A stretch of DNA of 64,000 nucleotides from an uncultured Aquabacterium sp. Lineage in GTDB: Bacteria; Pseudomonadota; Gammaproteobacteria; Burkholderiales; Burkholderiaceae_C. Shown here piece by piece: positions 18,270 through 26,256 of the stretch. The notes beneath the pieces were generated by a model that saw only the letters and a list, made by a program, of their open reading frames with translations, was not told where the DNA came from and searched no databases. The position numbers were made by a program, and so were the translations under genes. How positions within the stretch are numbered: the first letter of the stretch is position 1; every line of letters begins with the position of its first letter. Location: positions 62,001-126,000 of the forward strand of contig NZ_CAJYGK010000161.1 of assembly GCF_913773725.1 (NCBI RefSeq), read 5' to 3'.

Positions 18270-19304
18270 GTGACCAAACCTCCAAAAATCAGCATCGTTA
18301 TTGCCTGCTATAACTACGCCAAGTACGTCGCGCTTGCGATCGAAAGCGCACTGAGGCAGAGCTATTCACACAAGGAGATCGTCGTCGTCAACGACGGGTC
18401 CAAGGACAATTCACTGGAGGTCATTGGTCGCTATGCTGATCAGGTTCAGTTGATTGATCAACCGAACCAGGGGCATATTGCTGCCTGTAACAACGGGTTC
18501 AAAGCAGCCACCGGCGACATCGTGATATTTCTGGACGCTGACGATTTGCTGGATACGGATACCTTGGAGAAGGTGGCGCAGGCGTGGCGACCGAACTGCT
18601 CGAAGCTTCAATATGACGTCCGCATCATCGACGCAGACGGACGCGACCTCGGACGACGTTTCTGTCATTTCACAGCAGATTACGACGCGGATCGCGTGCG
18701 GTCCGACTTCAAGCGCACAGGCACCTATCGGTGGCCTGTGACGGTCGGGAACGCTTACTGCCGCGCTTTCCTTGCCGAGGTCATGCCGCTCACGGTCAGC
18801 GAAGCCCCTGATGGATGGCTCAATACCATCGCGCCAGCGTTCGGCGATGTCATTACCATCCCCGAAGTGCTGGGTAGTTACCGGGTGCACGGCTCAAACC
18901 TGTGGTCAAACACCGGCAACGACAACGCCAAACTGCCCAGACGCATCTCACACCGGCAACTTGAAATCGCTGCAATGAAGCACTGGGCCCAGCGGAAAGG
19001 GCTACCTCCCGTCTCAGTAAACCCACTCGATTATGAACTCCCCTTCATCAACTATCGTCTGATGGCGATGAGGCTGGGGCTGGACTACGCGGGTCGCGAT
19101 AAGGACAACGTCCTTAAACTTGTCTGGGCCGGGTGCACGGAAGGTTTGAGGCAGCCAGTCCCCTGGACCCAAAAAATCGGTCATTTGGGCTGGTTCCCGC
19201 TGATTGCGATTCTGCCTAAAGCCTTGTTGCAGCCCCTCATCCGTTTCCGCTATAACCGCTCGGATTTTCTGTTGAGCGTGAAGCGCCGGCTTCAACTCAA
19301 TTGA
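18270..19304 (+). CDS. family 2 glycosyltransferase
   Basis: A GT-A glycosyltransferase of 344 residues starting at GTG 18270. IVIACYNYAKYVALAIESAL and VVVNDGSKDNSLEVI form the nucleotide-binding half, and VIFLDADDLLD holds the DxD metal motif. A later block (PDGWLNTIAPAFGDVITIPE, then GSYRVHG) is shared with the minus-strand glycosyltransferase at 29.8-30.8 kb, so the two are paralogues. It is the last gene of this plus-strand run; its stop overlaps the stop of the convergent GH16 gene by 8 bp. It probably acts on the exopolysaccharide repeat unit. Confidence 0.87.
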   Translation: MTKPPKISIVIACYNYAKYVALAIESALRQSYSHKEIVVVNDGSKDNSLEVIGRYADQVQLIDQPNQGHIAACNNGFKAATGDIVIFLDADDLLDTDTLEKVAQAWRPNCSKLQYDVRIIDADGRDLGRRFCHFTADYDADRVRSDFKRTGTYRWPVTVGNAYCRAFLAEVMPLTVSEAPDGWLNTIAPAFGDVITIPEVLGSYRVHGSNLWSNTGNDNAKLPRRISHRQLEIAAMKHWAQRKGLPPVSVNPLDYELPFINYRLMAMRLGLDYAGRDKDNVLKLVWAGCTEGLRQPVPWTQKIGHLGWFPLIAILPKALLQPLIRFRYNRSDFLLSVKRRLQLN

Positions 19305-20694
19305 ATTCCCTCCGATAGGCGCGCACCCAATCGATTTCCAGTGCTTGAGGTATCACGCTGGAGTCCACCCCGTATCGCCCGGCCCACTGACCGCCGACAG
19401 CAAGGTTCAGAATGATGTGCGCGGGGGCTGCTGCCGATCCATCCGAATAGTTCCAACGGACGTTTCGCGTGTAGATCCGCTCACCATCCACATAGAGTGT
19501 CAAGGCGTCGGGGGTCCATTCCGCACCAATGGTGTGCCAGCCCCCGCTGAAATCATACGGCGCGCGCCAGAAAGTCCATGTCGAATCGAAACTCGGATGC
19601 TTGAACGCGTAGCTTGCGGCAAGCCCCCTTGCATCCACCACGCCCGAGTGAATCATGTCACGGGTGTCTTCGACACCATTGTTCACGAATTCAAAAATAT
19701 CAATTTCGGGGGGCCATGCGAGCCTTCCGAACTCCGACACGTCAGAGTTAAGCCAGAACGCGGACGACAGACCAATTCCAGCGGGCATTCGAACCCTTGC
19801 TTCAAAATACCCGTAGCGGGTAGTCCAATCCGACCGGATCATCCCTGATTCGTAGTCAATTCCGTCCGCAGAGCCGGTTCTCACGCGTCGGGCAATCAGC
19901 TTCAGCACTCCATCTGCGACCACGTGGTTGCTGTTGTCTCGGTAGCGTTGCTGCTCATCGTTCAGCCTGTCGGACGTGCCTCCTGCATAAATGAATCGGG
20001 TAAACCACTTCGCCCGGTTCAGCGAGGAGCCATTGAATTCGTCGTTAAAGGCAAGCAAGTAGCCCGCCGGTACAAACGACCCTACGGCTGACACGATCGG
20101 TTCGGTCTGCTCGATGGCATCCCGCTGCCTCAAGGAGGCCGAGTCGACACGCGCCCGCGTACCATTCGTCAACACTTGGAACTCTGCGTTCGCGACGTAG
20201 TTGGGTGCCGTGAATTCGATGACATATCGGGCATAGGACGAACTCACTACGCTCACTTCGTGTGTCCGGAAGGGCTCTCCGGACGCCGTCCGGAAGATGA
20301 CTGCAAGACGAGTGGTCTTCCCGCTCGAGGCGTTGCGCGCCTGTACTTCGAGCCGATAGGATGCCCCGGGCTTCAACCCTGCGGTTCCTAGCGACTGGAA
20401 GACACGCCACCCGACGTCCATCGCCTTACCTCCTGGACGCAACTCGCTGGACGTGACCAGTGCATCCGACAGGTTCCAACCCGCGCTCCCGGATGTAAAG
20501 AGGCCGTTCACGATCAGTTCCGGATAGCTCACCTCCAGTCCCGTCGCCTGCACCACATCTGATTGCGTCACAACAGGCGCCTGGGATGGCGATTGCATCG
20601 TCTCAGAAGATCCTCCACCGCATCCCGCCACCACCGCCGTGAGAACCAAAGCGCACCACCTCCGCCGCCAGTATCCGTACCCCGATCCCGCCAT
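19297..20694 (-). CDS. GH16 lipoprotein with N-terminal carbohydrate-binding domain
   Basis: A predicted outer-envelope glycanase of 465 residues. The ATG at 20694 has GGAG 8 bases upstream and gives a lipoprotein signal with lipobox VVAGC near residue 26; longer in-frame starts add an unlikely leader. A CBM4/9-like beta-sandwich spans about residues 50-185 (NGLFTSGSAGWN at its start). A GH16 domain follows with the catalytic E-x-D-x-x-E motif as PPEIDIFEFVNNG, so both glutamates and the middle Asp are present. It is related to the next GH16 gene. In an exopolysaccharide locus it probably trims or releases the polymer, as the GH16 depolymerase ExoK does for succinoglycan. Confidence 0.85.
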   Translation of the reverse strand: MAGSGYGYWRRRWCALVLTAVVAGCGGGSSETMQSPSQAPVVTQSDVVQATGLEVSYPELIVNGLFTSGSAGWNLSDALVTSSELRPGGKAMDVGWRVFQSLGTAGLKPGASYRLEVQARNASSGKTTRLAVIFRTASGEPFRTHEVSVVSSSYARYVIEFTAPNYVANAEFQVLTNGTRARVDSASLRQRDAIEQTEPIVSAVGSFVPAGYLLAFNDEFNGSSLNRAKWFTRFIYAGGTSDRLNDEQQRYRDNSNHVVADGVLKLIARRVRTGSADGIDYESGMIRSDWTTRYGYFEARVRMPAGIGLSSAFWLNSDVSEFGRLAWPPEIDIFEFVNNGVEDTRDMIHSGVVDARGLAASYAFKHPSFDSTWTFWRAPYDFSGGWHTIGAEWTPDALTLYVDGERIYTRNVRWNYSDGSAAAPAHIILNLAVGGQWAGRYGVDSSVIPQALEIDWVRAYRREFN

Positions 20695-20967
20695 GCCTGC
20701 TCCAGAACAACCCATCCACATCGTGCTCTGGTGATCGGCACCTGCCGGGACAACTGAGGCGAAGAGTGGTAACGTCCCTCCGCCATTTCGCAACGTGGTG
20801 TAACGACCACCCTCTACGGCTGCCGGCCCACCTGCATAGGGGCCATTCCGCCTTTTGCGAGTACTGCATGCAAGACGGCCGCGCGCTCGGTACGCTGGAC
20901 CGGTATATTGCTCAATCAGGCCGTCACCAGGCACGGCTCAACTTGATGCTGTCCTCAGTCCGCCACG

Positions 20968-21834
20968 ATGTCCGACGCCCTGCGCCGCCGCCAGCTTTTG
21001 TCCACCGCGCTTGCGGCGTTACCGCTCTCCGCGTGTGCTGCGCCGCAGACCTCCTCCACGGCAGGCAGTGCGCCCCAGCCGTTGGGGGCAACACGCGAAC
21101 ACGGCTATCGGCTGGTCAAAGACTGGGACTTCGTCAATGTGATCCGGAGCCATGATGCGTTGCGCAAGGAATTTCACACCCGCTACATCTATGGTGGAGG
21201 CAAGCTCGATCATCTGAATGACGAGTGGCAACGTTATCGGGACAACGACAACCATGTCTTCACGCCTGATGGCCTGGCTTTGGTCGCAAGAAATGTGAAG
21301 GGGCTCACCTCAGGCGGAATCGAAAGCGGCATGCTTCGATCGCGCTGGAGCGGTCAGTACGGCGTCTTCGAGATCTCGATGCGGTGCCCGCGCGGACTTG
21401 GATCGTGGCCAGCGTTCTGGCTGAACCCCCAAGATGCCGTGTGGCCACCCGAAATCGATATTGTCGAGATCGTGAACAACGGCCGGGACACGACCAGGCA
21501 CAGCTTTCACTTCCTTCACGGCGCAGGGACAAAGAGCCGCCAGACCCGTGTTTCACGGCTGGACAGACACCACCGCTACCTGACGCAGGGTGACTTTGCA
21601 GACGGATTCCACACCTTTGCGGTGGAATGGGCTCCGGAGTACGTGAGGCACTATGTCGATGGTGCGCTGATCGTCGACCGGGACTTTTCCTGGATACACA
21701 ACGACGGTCGAGACGCTGGCGACGCACATGTGCTGGTGAACCTCGCCATCGGCGGCAAATGGCCCGGGCCTCCGGATGCACGTACGCTGCCAGCCCAACT
21801 GGACATCCAGTACATCCGAGTCTGGCAACGCTGA
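20968..21834 (+). CDS. GH16 family glycosyl hydrolase, lipoprotein
   Basis: A 288-residue GH16 enzyme with an RR-containing signal (LRRRQLLSTALAALPLSACA) ending in a lipobox-like LSAC; the RR makes Tat export possible. The catalytic motif is intact: PPEIDIVEIVNNG. The shared stretch LDHLNDEWQRYRDNDNHV matches the other GH16 gene (RLNDEQQRYRDNSNHV), so the two are divergent paralogues that differ in the carbohydrate-binding domain. The next gene starts 3 bases after the stop. Its likely role is cleavage or length control of the locus's own exopolysaccharide. Confidence 0.85.
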   Translation: MSDALRRRQLLSTALAALPLSACAAPQTSSTAGSAPQPLGATREHGYRLVKDWDFVNVIRSHDALRKEFHTRYIYGGGKLDHLNDEWQRYRDNDNHVFTPDGLALVARNVKGLTSGGIESGMLRSRWSGQYGVFEISMRCPRGLGSWPAFWLNPQDAVWPPEIDIVEIVNNGRDTTRHSFHFLHGAGTKSRQTRVSRLDRHHRYLTQGDFADGFHTFAVEWAPEYVRHYVDGALIVDRDFSWIHNDGRDAGDAHVLVNLAIGGKWPGPPDARTLPAQLDIQYIRVWQR

Positions 21835-21837
21835 ATC

Positions 21838-23142
21838 ATGAACAACGCGAACCCTTCTCCCCCAGACTTTGGCGATCGAAGAACAGCTTTGAGGTTGGGC
21901 CTCCTCCTGCCACTGCTGGGTATCACTGTGCTACAGCGCTTCGGTTTGACGCTGTCTGCGAACTACGCGCTGCAATCCGCATTGATCGGTACCTACGTGC
22001 TGCTTGGCATCGCGGTGGTGCGAGGCTACCTGGAACTGGCGCCTTGGCGCGTGATTGTCATTCTGGCAGGAGGCAGCATCGCCACCCTCAGTCTGCTGCT
22101 CAACACGACAGACGCCATGACCCTCGGCAAGACGTCCATGTCGTCGCTCATGCTGCTGCTGGCGATGTATCTGCCACTTGCATTCCGACTCCGGCCGGAT
22201 CCGCGCAACAAGGATGATCTCGACTGGCTGCTCGACATGCTGGGCAACCTCATTCTGTTGACAGCGATATTCGGTGTCGTTCAGTTCGTCGTGCAGTTCG
22301 GATTGAAAGACCCGCTTCTCTTCGATTTCACACCGCTGATCCCCGAGGTTCTGAGAGGCCCGACGGGCTTTAACACCGTCATCCCAGTGGGCAACCTGTT
22401 CAAGTCCAACGGGTTCTTCATACGGGAGCCCTCGGGGGCGTCATTCCTGATGGCATTCGGCATCATCCTGGAGCTGACGAGAGGGCGTCGCCCTTGGCGG
22501 CTGGCCGTGCTCATCGGAGCGCTGTTGCTCACCTACTCCGGTACCGGGTTGCTTGCCCTGGCGATCGGGCTGATGTTTCCGTTCGGCGTCAAAACCGTCT
22601 TGCGCTATGTCGGGGCAGCAGTGGTCGGCGGGGCGCTTCTCTGGGCGTTCGGCGATGCGCTCAACCTGTCCTTTACCTTGGGCCGAATCGGCGAGTTCCA
22701 ATCCGAGCAAAGCAGCGCTTACATCCGATATATCGCCCCGATGCGCCTGATTGCAGAAACTTGGGAGGCCAGTGCCACGGCGTTCTGGCTTGGCAACGGA
22801 CCAGGCTCCATCCTGAGAACAGAAGTGGGCTACGCGTTCCACGACCCCACCTGGGCCAAGGCCATTTTCGAGTACGGGGTTCCTGGGCTCCTGTGCTTCG
22901 TTGCCCTCTTCGGCCTGATGATGCACGAGTCAGGGCTGGGCTCATCTGTCAAAGCCACCCTGTTCGCTTACTGGCTCATCATGGGCGGGCACCTGCTGAC
23001 GCCGGAAAGCATTCACCTCAGCTGGCTGCTGCTGGCTTTCGTTCCCGTGGCGCAGAAGAAAGCAAAGCTGCCACATACCGGCCTCGGCACTGCAGCCGCC
23101 TTCAGCCCAGCTTTTCCATTACCTCGCGGACGATCTGGTTGA
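21838..23142 (+). CDS. O-antigen ligase/Wzy polymerase-like membrane protein
   Basis: A 434-residue integral membrane protein with about eleven hydrophobic helices and one large periplasmic loop between about residues 285 and 335 (RIGEFQSEQSSAYIRYIAP, then WLGNGPGS). This layout and the R-rich loop fit the Wzy polymerase / O-antigen ligase superfamily, which assembles repeat units at the periplasmic face. The sequence is poorly conserved, so the assignment rests on topology and context. The gene follows GH16 by 3 bases. Its last 41 bp overlap the 3' end of the convergent GT4 gene. Confidence 0.75.
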   Translation: MNNANPSPPDFGDRRTALRLGLLLPLLGITVLQRFGLTLSANYALQSALIGTYVLLGIAVVRGYLELAPWRVIVILAGGSIATLSLLLNTTDAMTLGKTSMSSLMLLLAMYLPLAFRLRPDPRNKDDLDWLLDMLGNLILLTAIFGVVQFVVQFGLKDPLLFDFTPLIPEVLRGPTGFNTVIPVGNLFKSNGFFIREPSGASFLMAFGIILELTRGRRPWRLAVLIGALLLTYSGTGLLALAIGLMFPFGVKTVLRYVGAAVVGGALLWAFGDALNLSFTLGRIGEFQSEQSSAYIRYIAPMRLIAETWEASATAFWLGNGPGSILRTEVGYAFHDPTWAKAIFEYGVPGLLCFVALFGLMMHESGLGSSVKATLFAYWLIMGGHLLTPESIHLSWLLLAFVPVAQKKAKLPHTGLGTAAAFSPAFPLPRGRSG

Positions 23143-24265
23143 ACCGGGCAGGATTGAGGTGCTCCCGCATGCGCGCGTGGCCTGAACGGGCCATGGCTTC
23201 CGCGCGATCCGGATGCTGGAGCAAATCAATACAAAACTCAGCGATTCGGGCATCCGAGTCGCTGGCCAGCATGTCGATTCCATCGCGGAACAGTGGCGCA
23301 AATGCGTCGATCACGTGGCGGGTAGCAACCACGGGCCGCCCATACTGATAGGCCTCTAGGGCCTTGATGTTCGTTCCGGCCCCCCCGCGCATCGGCACCA
23401 CACTTGCCGTCACGCGGGCGTAGGCGTCAGCAAGGGATTCGACAAAGCCAAGTACTTCCACGTTCGGCTGCGCGGACCACGCCCGACACTTTTCCGGGCT
23501 GCCCTTACCCACGACCAGAAAACGAGCCTGCGGCACCTTTTCGAGGACCTTGGGCCAGATCGCGTCCAAAAACCAGTCCACCGCGTCCTGATTGGGAAGG
23601 TAATCCAGCAAGCCGATGAACATCAGGCCTGGAGTGTCCGGCTGAGCGAATACGGGAACCGCCCCTTCTCTCTGAGCCGCAGCCGGCAGATTCGGCAGCA
23701 CAGAGCCAGGAAGCCAGGGGAAAGCTTGGCGTTCTGCCTCACGGCAAAAGAAATAATGGCGATGATTCAAACCTCCAAGCCGAAGGCGGCCGCGAACGAT
23801 CAGTCGGTCGTTGACGAGGCGAAGCAACGCCCCGACCTTCATCTTCAAGGTGGCCAGCGTACCCCAAGGAGGATGGAACACGGCATCGTCGAAGTCGACC
23901 ACAACAGGGACACGGGGCGGTAACTTCAGCTTGAGAGCGGGTTTCACGTAACGGCTGACGATGACGTCGTACGACGTGAAGTCGACATGCTGCGCAACGA
24001 CGCCAGTAACGTAAGCCGAAGGTAGATCGAAGCGCGGTCTGCCCAGCCAGCCCTTCACGGTCAGATTGAGCTCGATGACTGACACCCCGTCAAGCAAGGT
24101 ATCGACTCGCTCGGGCGGCTTGGACTCGCCAGGCCAGAAGAAGTTGATTACCACCACTTCTACCTGACCTAACTGCCTCAGCGCCTCAATCAAAAAGCGG
24201 CTTCGCTGGGCGGAGCCCCAGCGTTGGTGAGGTGATATATAAGACAGAAATAAGTATTTTACCAC
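23102..24265 (-). CDS. family 4 (GT-B) glycosyltransferase
   Basis: A 387-residue GT-B glycosyltransferase. The start is a GTG at 24265, the only option that keeps the N-terminal beta-strand KYLFLSYISPHQRWGSAQR. The donor-binding half has LMFIGLLDYLPNQDAVDWFL and LVVGKGSPEK, and the E-x7-E-like block is MRGGAGTNIKALEAYQYGRPVV. The N-terminus resembles sugar transferases that contain an SPHQRWGSAQR-type loop. It is the last gene of the minus-strand arm and overlaps the Wzy-like gene by 41 bp tail to tail. Confidence 0.85.
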   Translation of the reverse strand: MVKYLFLSYISPHQRWGSAQRSRFLIEALRQLGQVEVVVINFFWPGESKPPERVDTLLDGVSVIELNLTVKGWLGRPRFDLPSAYVTGVVAQHVDFTSYDVIVSRYVKPALKLKLPPRVPVVVDFDDAVFHPPWGTLATLKMKVGALLRLVNDRLIVRGRLRLGGLNHRHYFFCREAERQAFPWLPGSVLPNLPAAAQREGAVPVFAQPDTPGLMFIGLLDYLPNQDAVDWFLDAIWPKVLEKVPQARFLVVGKGSPEKCRAWSAQPNVEVLGFVESLADAYARVTASVVPMRGGAGTNIKALEAYQYGRPVVATRHVIDAFAPLFRDGIDMLASDSDARIAEFCIDLLQHPDRAEAMARSGHARMREHLNPARFNQIVREVMEKLG

Positions 24266-24402
24266 GCTAATGCCGCTCGCTTACCACGATATGCTATCGC
24301 GTACTCGATTAATATCACCCAAAGAGCCGCGCCAGCACTCACGACGCACCACAAAATGATAATGTGCTCAGGGACTCATTAAGTTAAAATCCACCTAAAA
24401 AA

Positions 24403-25413
24403 TTATCTCATTAACTGGACACCGCAACCCTCAAGAATAGGTCGAACCGAATCCCATACGGCCCGTACAGCGACATCCCCATCGCCATCAAAACTATCGA
24501 AGAAAACTTGTGCAAAGCTATAAGACCGCTGCTGAAAAACCCCAGAAGAATAGGCCAGAGCAGAACTCCAGAATCCATACAACTCCACCTCAGGGTTCAT
24601 GGCAACGAAAATCTCCACGGGGACCCTTTTAAACTCTTCAGGGAGAGGGCGACACCCTGGTATAGAATTTACCAACTCCTGAACAGAAACGGGATCGCGA
24701 GGATGCGGCTTAAAATATACGGTTTCCCCGCTTGAAGTAAGGCGATGCACGAGGCTCTTGAGAAATTTCAGGTATGTCGCCTCTGCAGCCAAGCCGTCAG
24801 TTACCAAGGACTGCGACAATATCAACGAACCTGACAGTTCTCCTCGCTCAGGCGAGCGATCTCTGATTGCTCGCAAAGCTGGTTTTAAGTCGTACCACGG
24901 AATACTCACTTCCTTGCCAGGAATATTCTCGAACATGCTGTAGAACGCGTCAAACCCCGAGAGCGGAAAATAGCTAGGCAAGCCGACCCCGCTTACGCCG
25001 ACTTTCCGAAGAAAAGTCTTTGTAATATTCTTTGCGACAATGTACTTGTTTCCATCGTTCCAACTTGGATGCTTGAAGCTATGCGGCAGGTACAAAGCCA
25101 GTCCGTCCTCAAAACCGCAAATTCGACTGGAACGCCTCTTTGCGGCCAAATAAATCTCCACCTCCGACGGATTGAATCTGTTACTCAGGAATACGCTGTC
25201 CTCCGGGGAGAAATCAAACCGGGAACCCGATGAAAAGCGCAACGAATCAAATTTTCGCCCACCCAACAACGCATCAATCTCGGAAAACACAGAAGCAAAA
25301 TCCCCACAGTCAGTGTACTGGATACCAACCGCGTTGTGCAAACCTCGCTCATCCGCGATCAGCTTACACAGGAAATATTGCAACGGGCCGTTGTATACAA
25401 AATAATCAGACAT
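24403..25413 (-). CDS. polysialyltransferase-like glycosyltransferase (tentative)
   Basis: A 336-residue soluble protein, possibly a sialyl- or nonulosonosyltransferase. The stretch GSLILSQSLVTDGLAAEATYLKF followed by VYFKPHPRDPVS is the pattern seen in the alpha-2,8-polysialyltransferase / GT52-like families, where the HPR motif binds CMP-sugar. EVELYGFWSSALAYSS near residue 280 fits the second conserved block of those families. The CMP-sugar genes just upstream support this, but I recognise no close relative. Base composition is markedly AT-richer than in the flanking genes, with runs of A/T on both sides, suggesting transfer. Confidence 0.6.
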   Translation of the reverse strand: MSDYFVYNGPLQYFLCKLIADERGLHNAVGIQYTDCGDFASVFSEIDALLGGRKFDSLRFSSGSRFDFSPEDSVFLSNRFNPSEVEIYLAAKRRSSRICGFEDGLALYLPHSFKHPSWNDGNKYIVAKNITKTFLRKVGVSGVGLPSYFPLSGFDAFYSMFENIPGKEVSIPWYDLKPALRAIRDRSPERGELSGSLILSQSLVTDGLAAEATYLKFLKSLVHRLTSSGETVYFKPHPRDPVSVQELVNSIPGCRPLPEEFKRVPVEIFVAMNPEVELYGFWSSALAYSSGVFQQRSYSFAQVFFDSFDGDGDVAVRAVWDSVRPILEGCGVQLMR

Positions 25414-25535
25414 TGTCCCTCGGCGCCAAACACCGCCGCCATATCCGAAACGAATAGCCCGGATTCGCGGGCATTCTGTTTAATCTATATTAATTAATCT
25501 GCCATGCCGCCCGTGAATCGCCCAAAGCCCTCACA

Positions 25536-26255
25536 TCAGTCAGGATGCAGCAATCCCGAGAGACGCTGGGCGCCTCCAGTCGTAGCGGTCAGGTAGTTGA
25601 GGTAAGCCAGATCCTCTTCATAATCTATGTCGAATTTGCAGAACTTACTCGCCAACTCGAAAGCAACTCTATTACCGAGGAATAAAGGATCAAATGCTCG
25701 AGGGAAAGGAAAAATTTCACCGCCGAATATACGATACGCTGGCGGACAGTCTTGACGGCGAACCATCGAGCGCTGCTCAAAATTCTTAATAGATGGAGAC
25801 AAGAGACCGTCTTGGTCAAAAAAAACTCGAGGGTCCTCGGGCGTAACAACACACACGGAAGAGTACTGGCCCGTGGAGAACTTCTTGTAAGCGGACTCAA
25901 AGGTCTGTATATCACGAAGAGGATGCGTTGGCCGCAACCAAAGGACATTGGTTGGCAAGGGGATGTTTTCCCGTTCGCACTTCACACGGAAATCCTCGAG
26001 GATATCCTCCTCCATAGAAAAATCCATAGAGGCCTCCGCCCCTCGGAGAAAAGGAACGTCCGCACCATACTGCTCGCCCACACTGGCATAATCAGCACTA
26101 TCTGTAGACAAGATAACGCGGTCGATAAACGACAGCTTTTTGGCGAAATTTATGGAATGCGCCAACAGCGGAACTCCCGCGACCGTCGCCACGTTCTTCC
26201 CTGGATAACCCTTGGACCCGGATCTAGCCGGCACTATTGCCCATGTCGTCGACAT
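25536..26255 (-). CDS. CMP-nonulosonate (NeuA-like) cytidylyltransferase
   Basis: Activates an acidic nine-carbon sugar with CTP, in the manner of CMP-sialic acid synthetase. It has 239 residues. N-terminal WAIVPARSGSKGYPGKNV is the nucleotide-binding loop of the NeuA/KdsB family; LRPTHPLRDIQTFESA is the sugar-binding signature, and the FDIDYEEDLAYL tail holds the acidic metal motif. The ATG at 26255 has GAAGGGG 6 bases upstream, deciding it over the longer frame. The NeuB-like fusion gene ends 1 base upstream of this start, so the two are cotranslated. Its base composition is AT-rich like its neighbour. Confidence 0.85.
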   Translation of the reverse strand: MSTTWAIVPARSGSKGYPGKNVATVAGVPLLAHSINFAKKLSFIDRVILSTDSADYASVGEQYGADVPFLRGAEASMDFSMEEDILEDFRVKCERENIPLPTNVLWLRPTHPLRDIQTFESAYKKFSTGQYSSVCVVTPEDPRVFFDQDGLLSPSIKNFEQRSMVRRQDCPPAYRIFGGEIFPFPRAFDPLFLGNRVAFELASKFCKFDIDYEEDLAYLNYLTATTGGAQRLSGLLHPD

Positions 26256-26256
26256 C

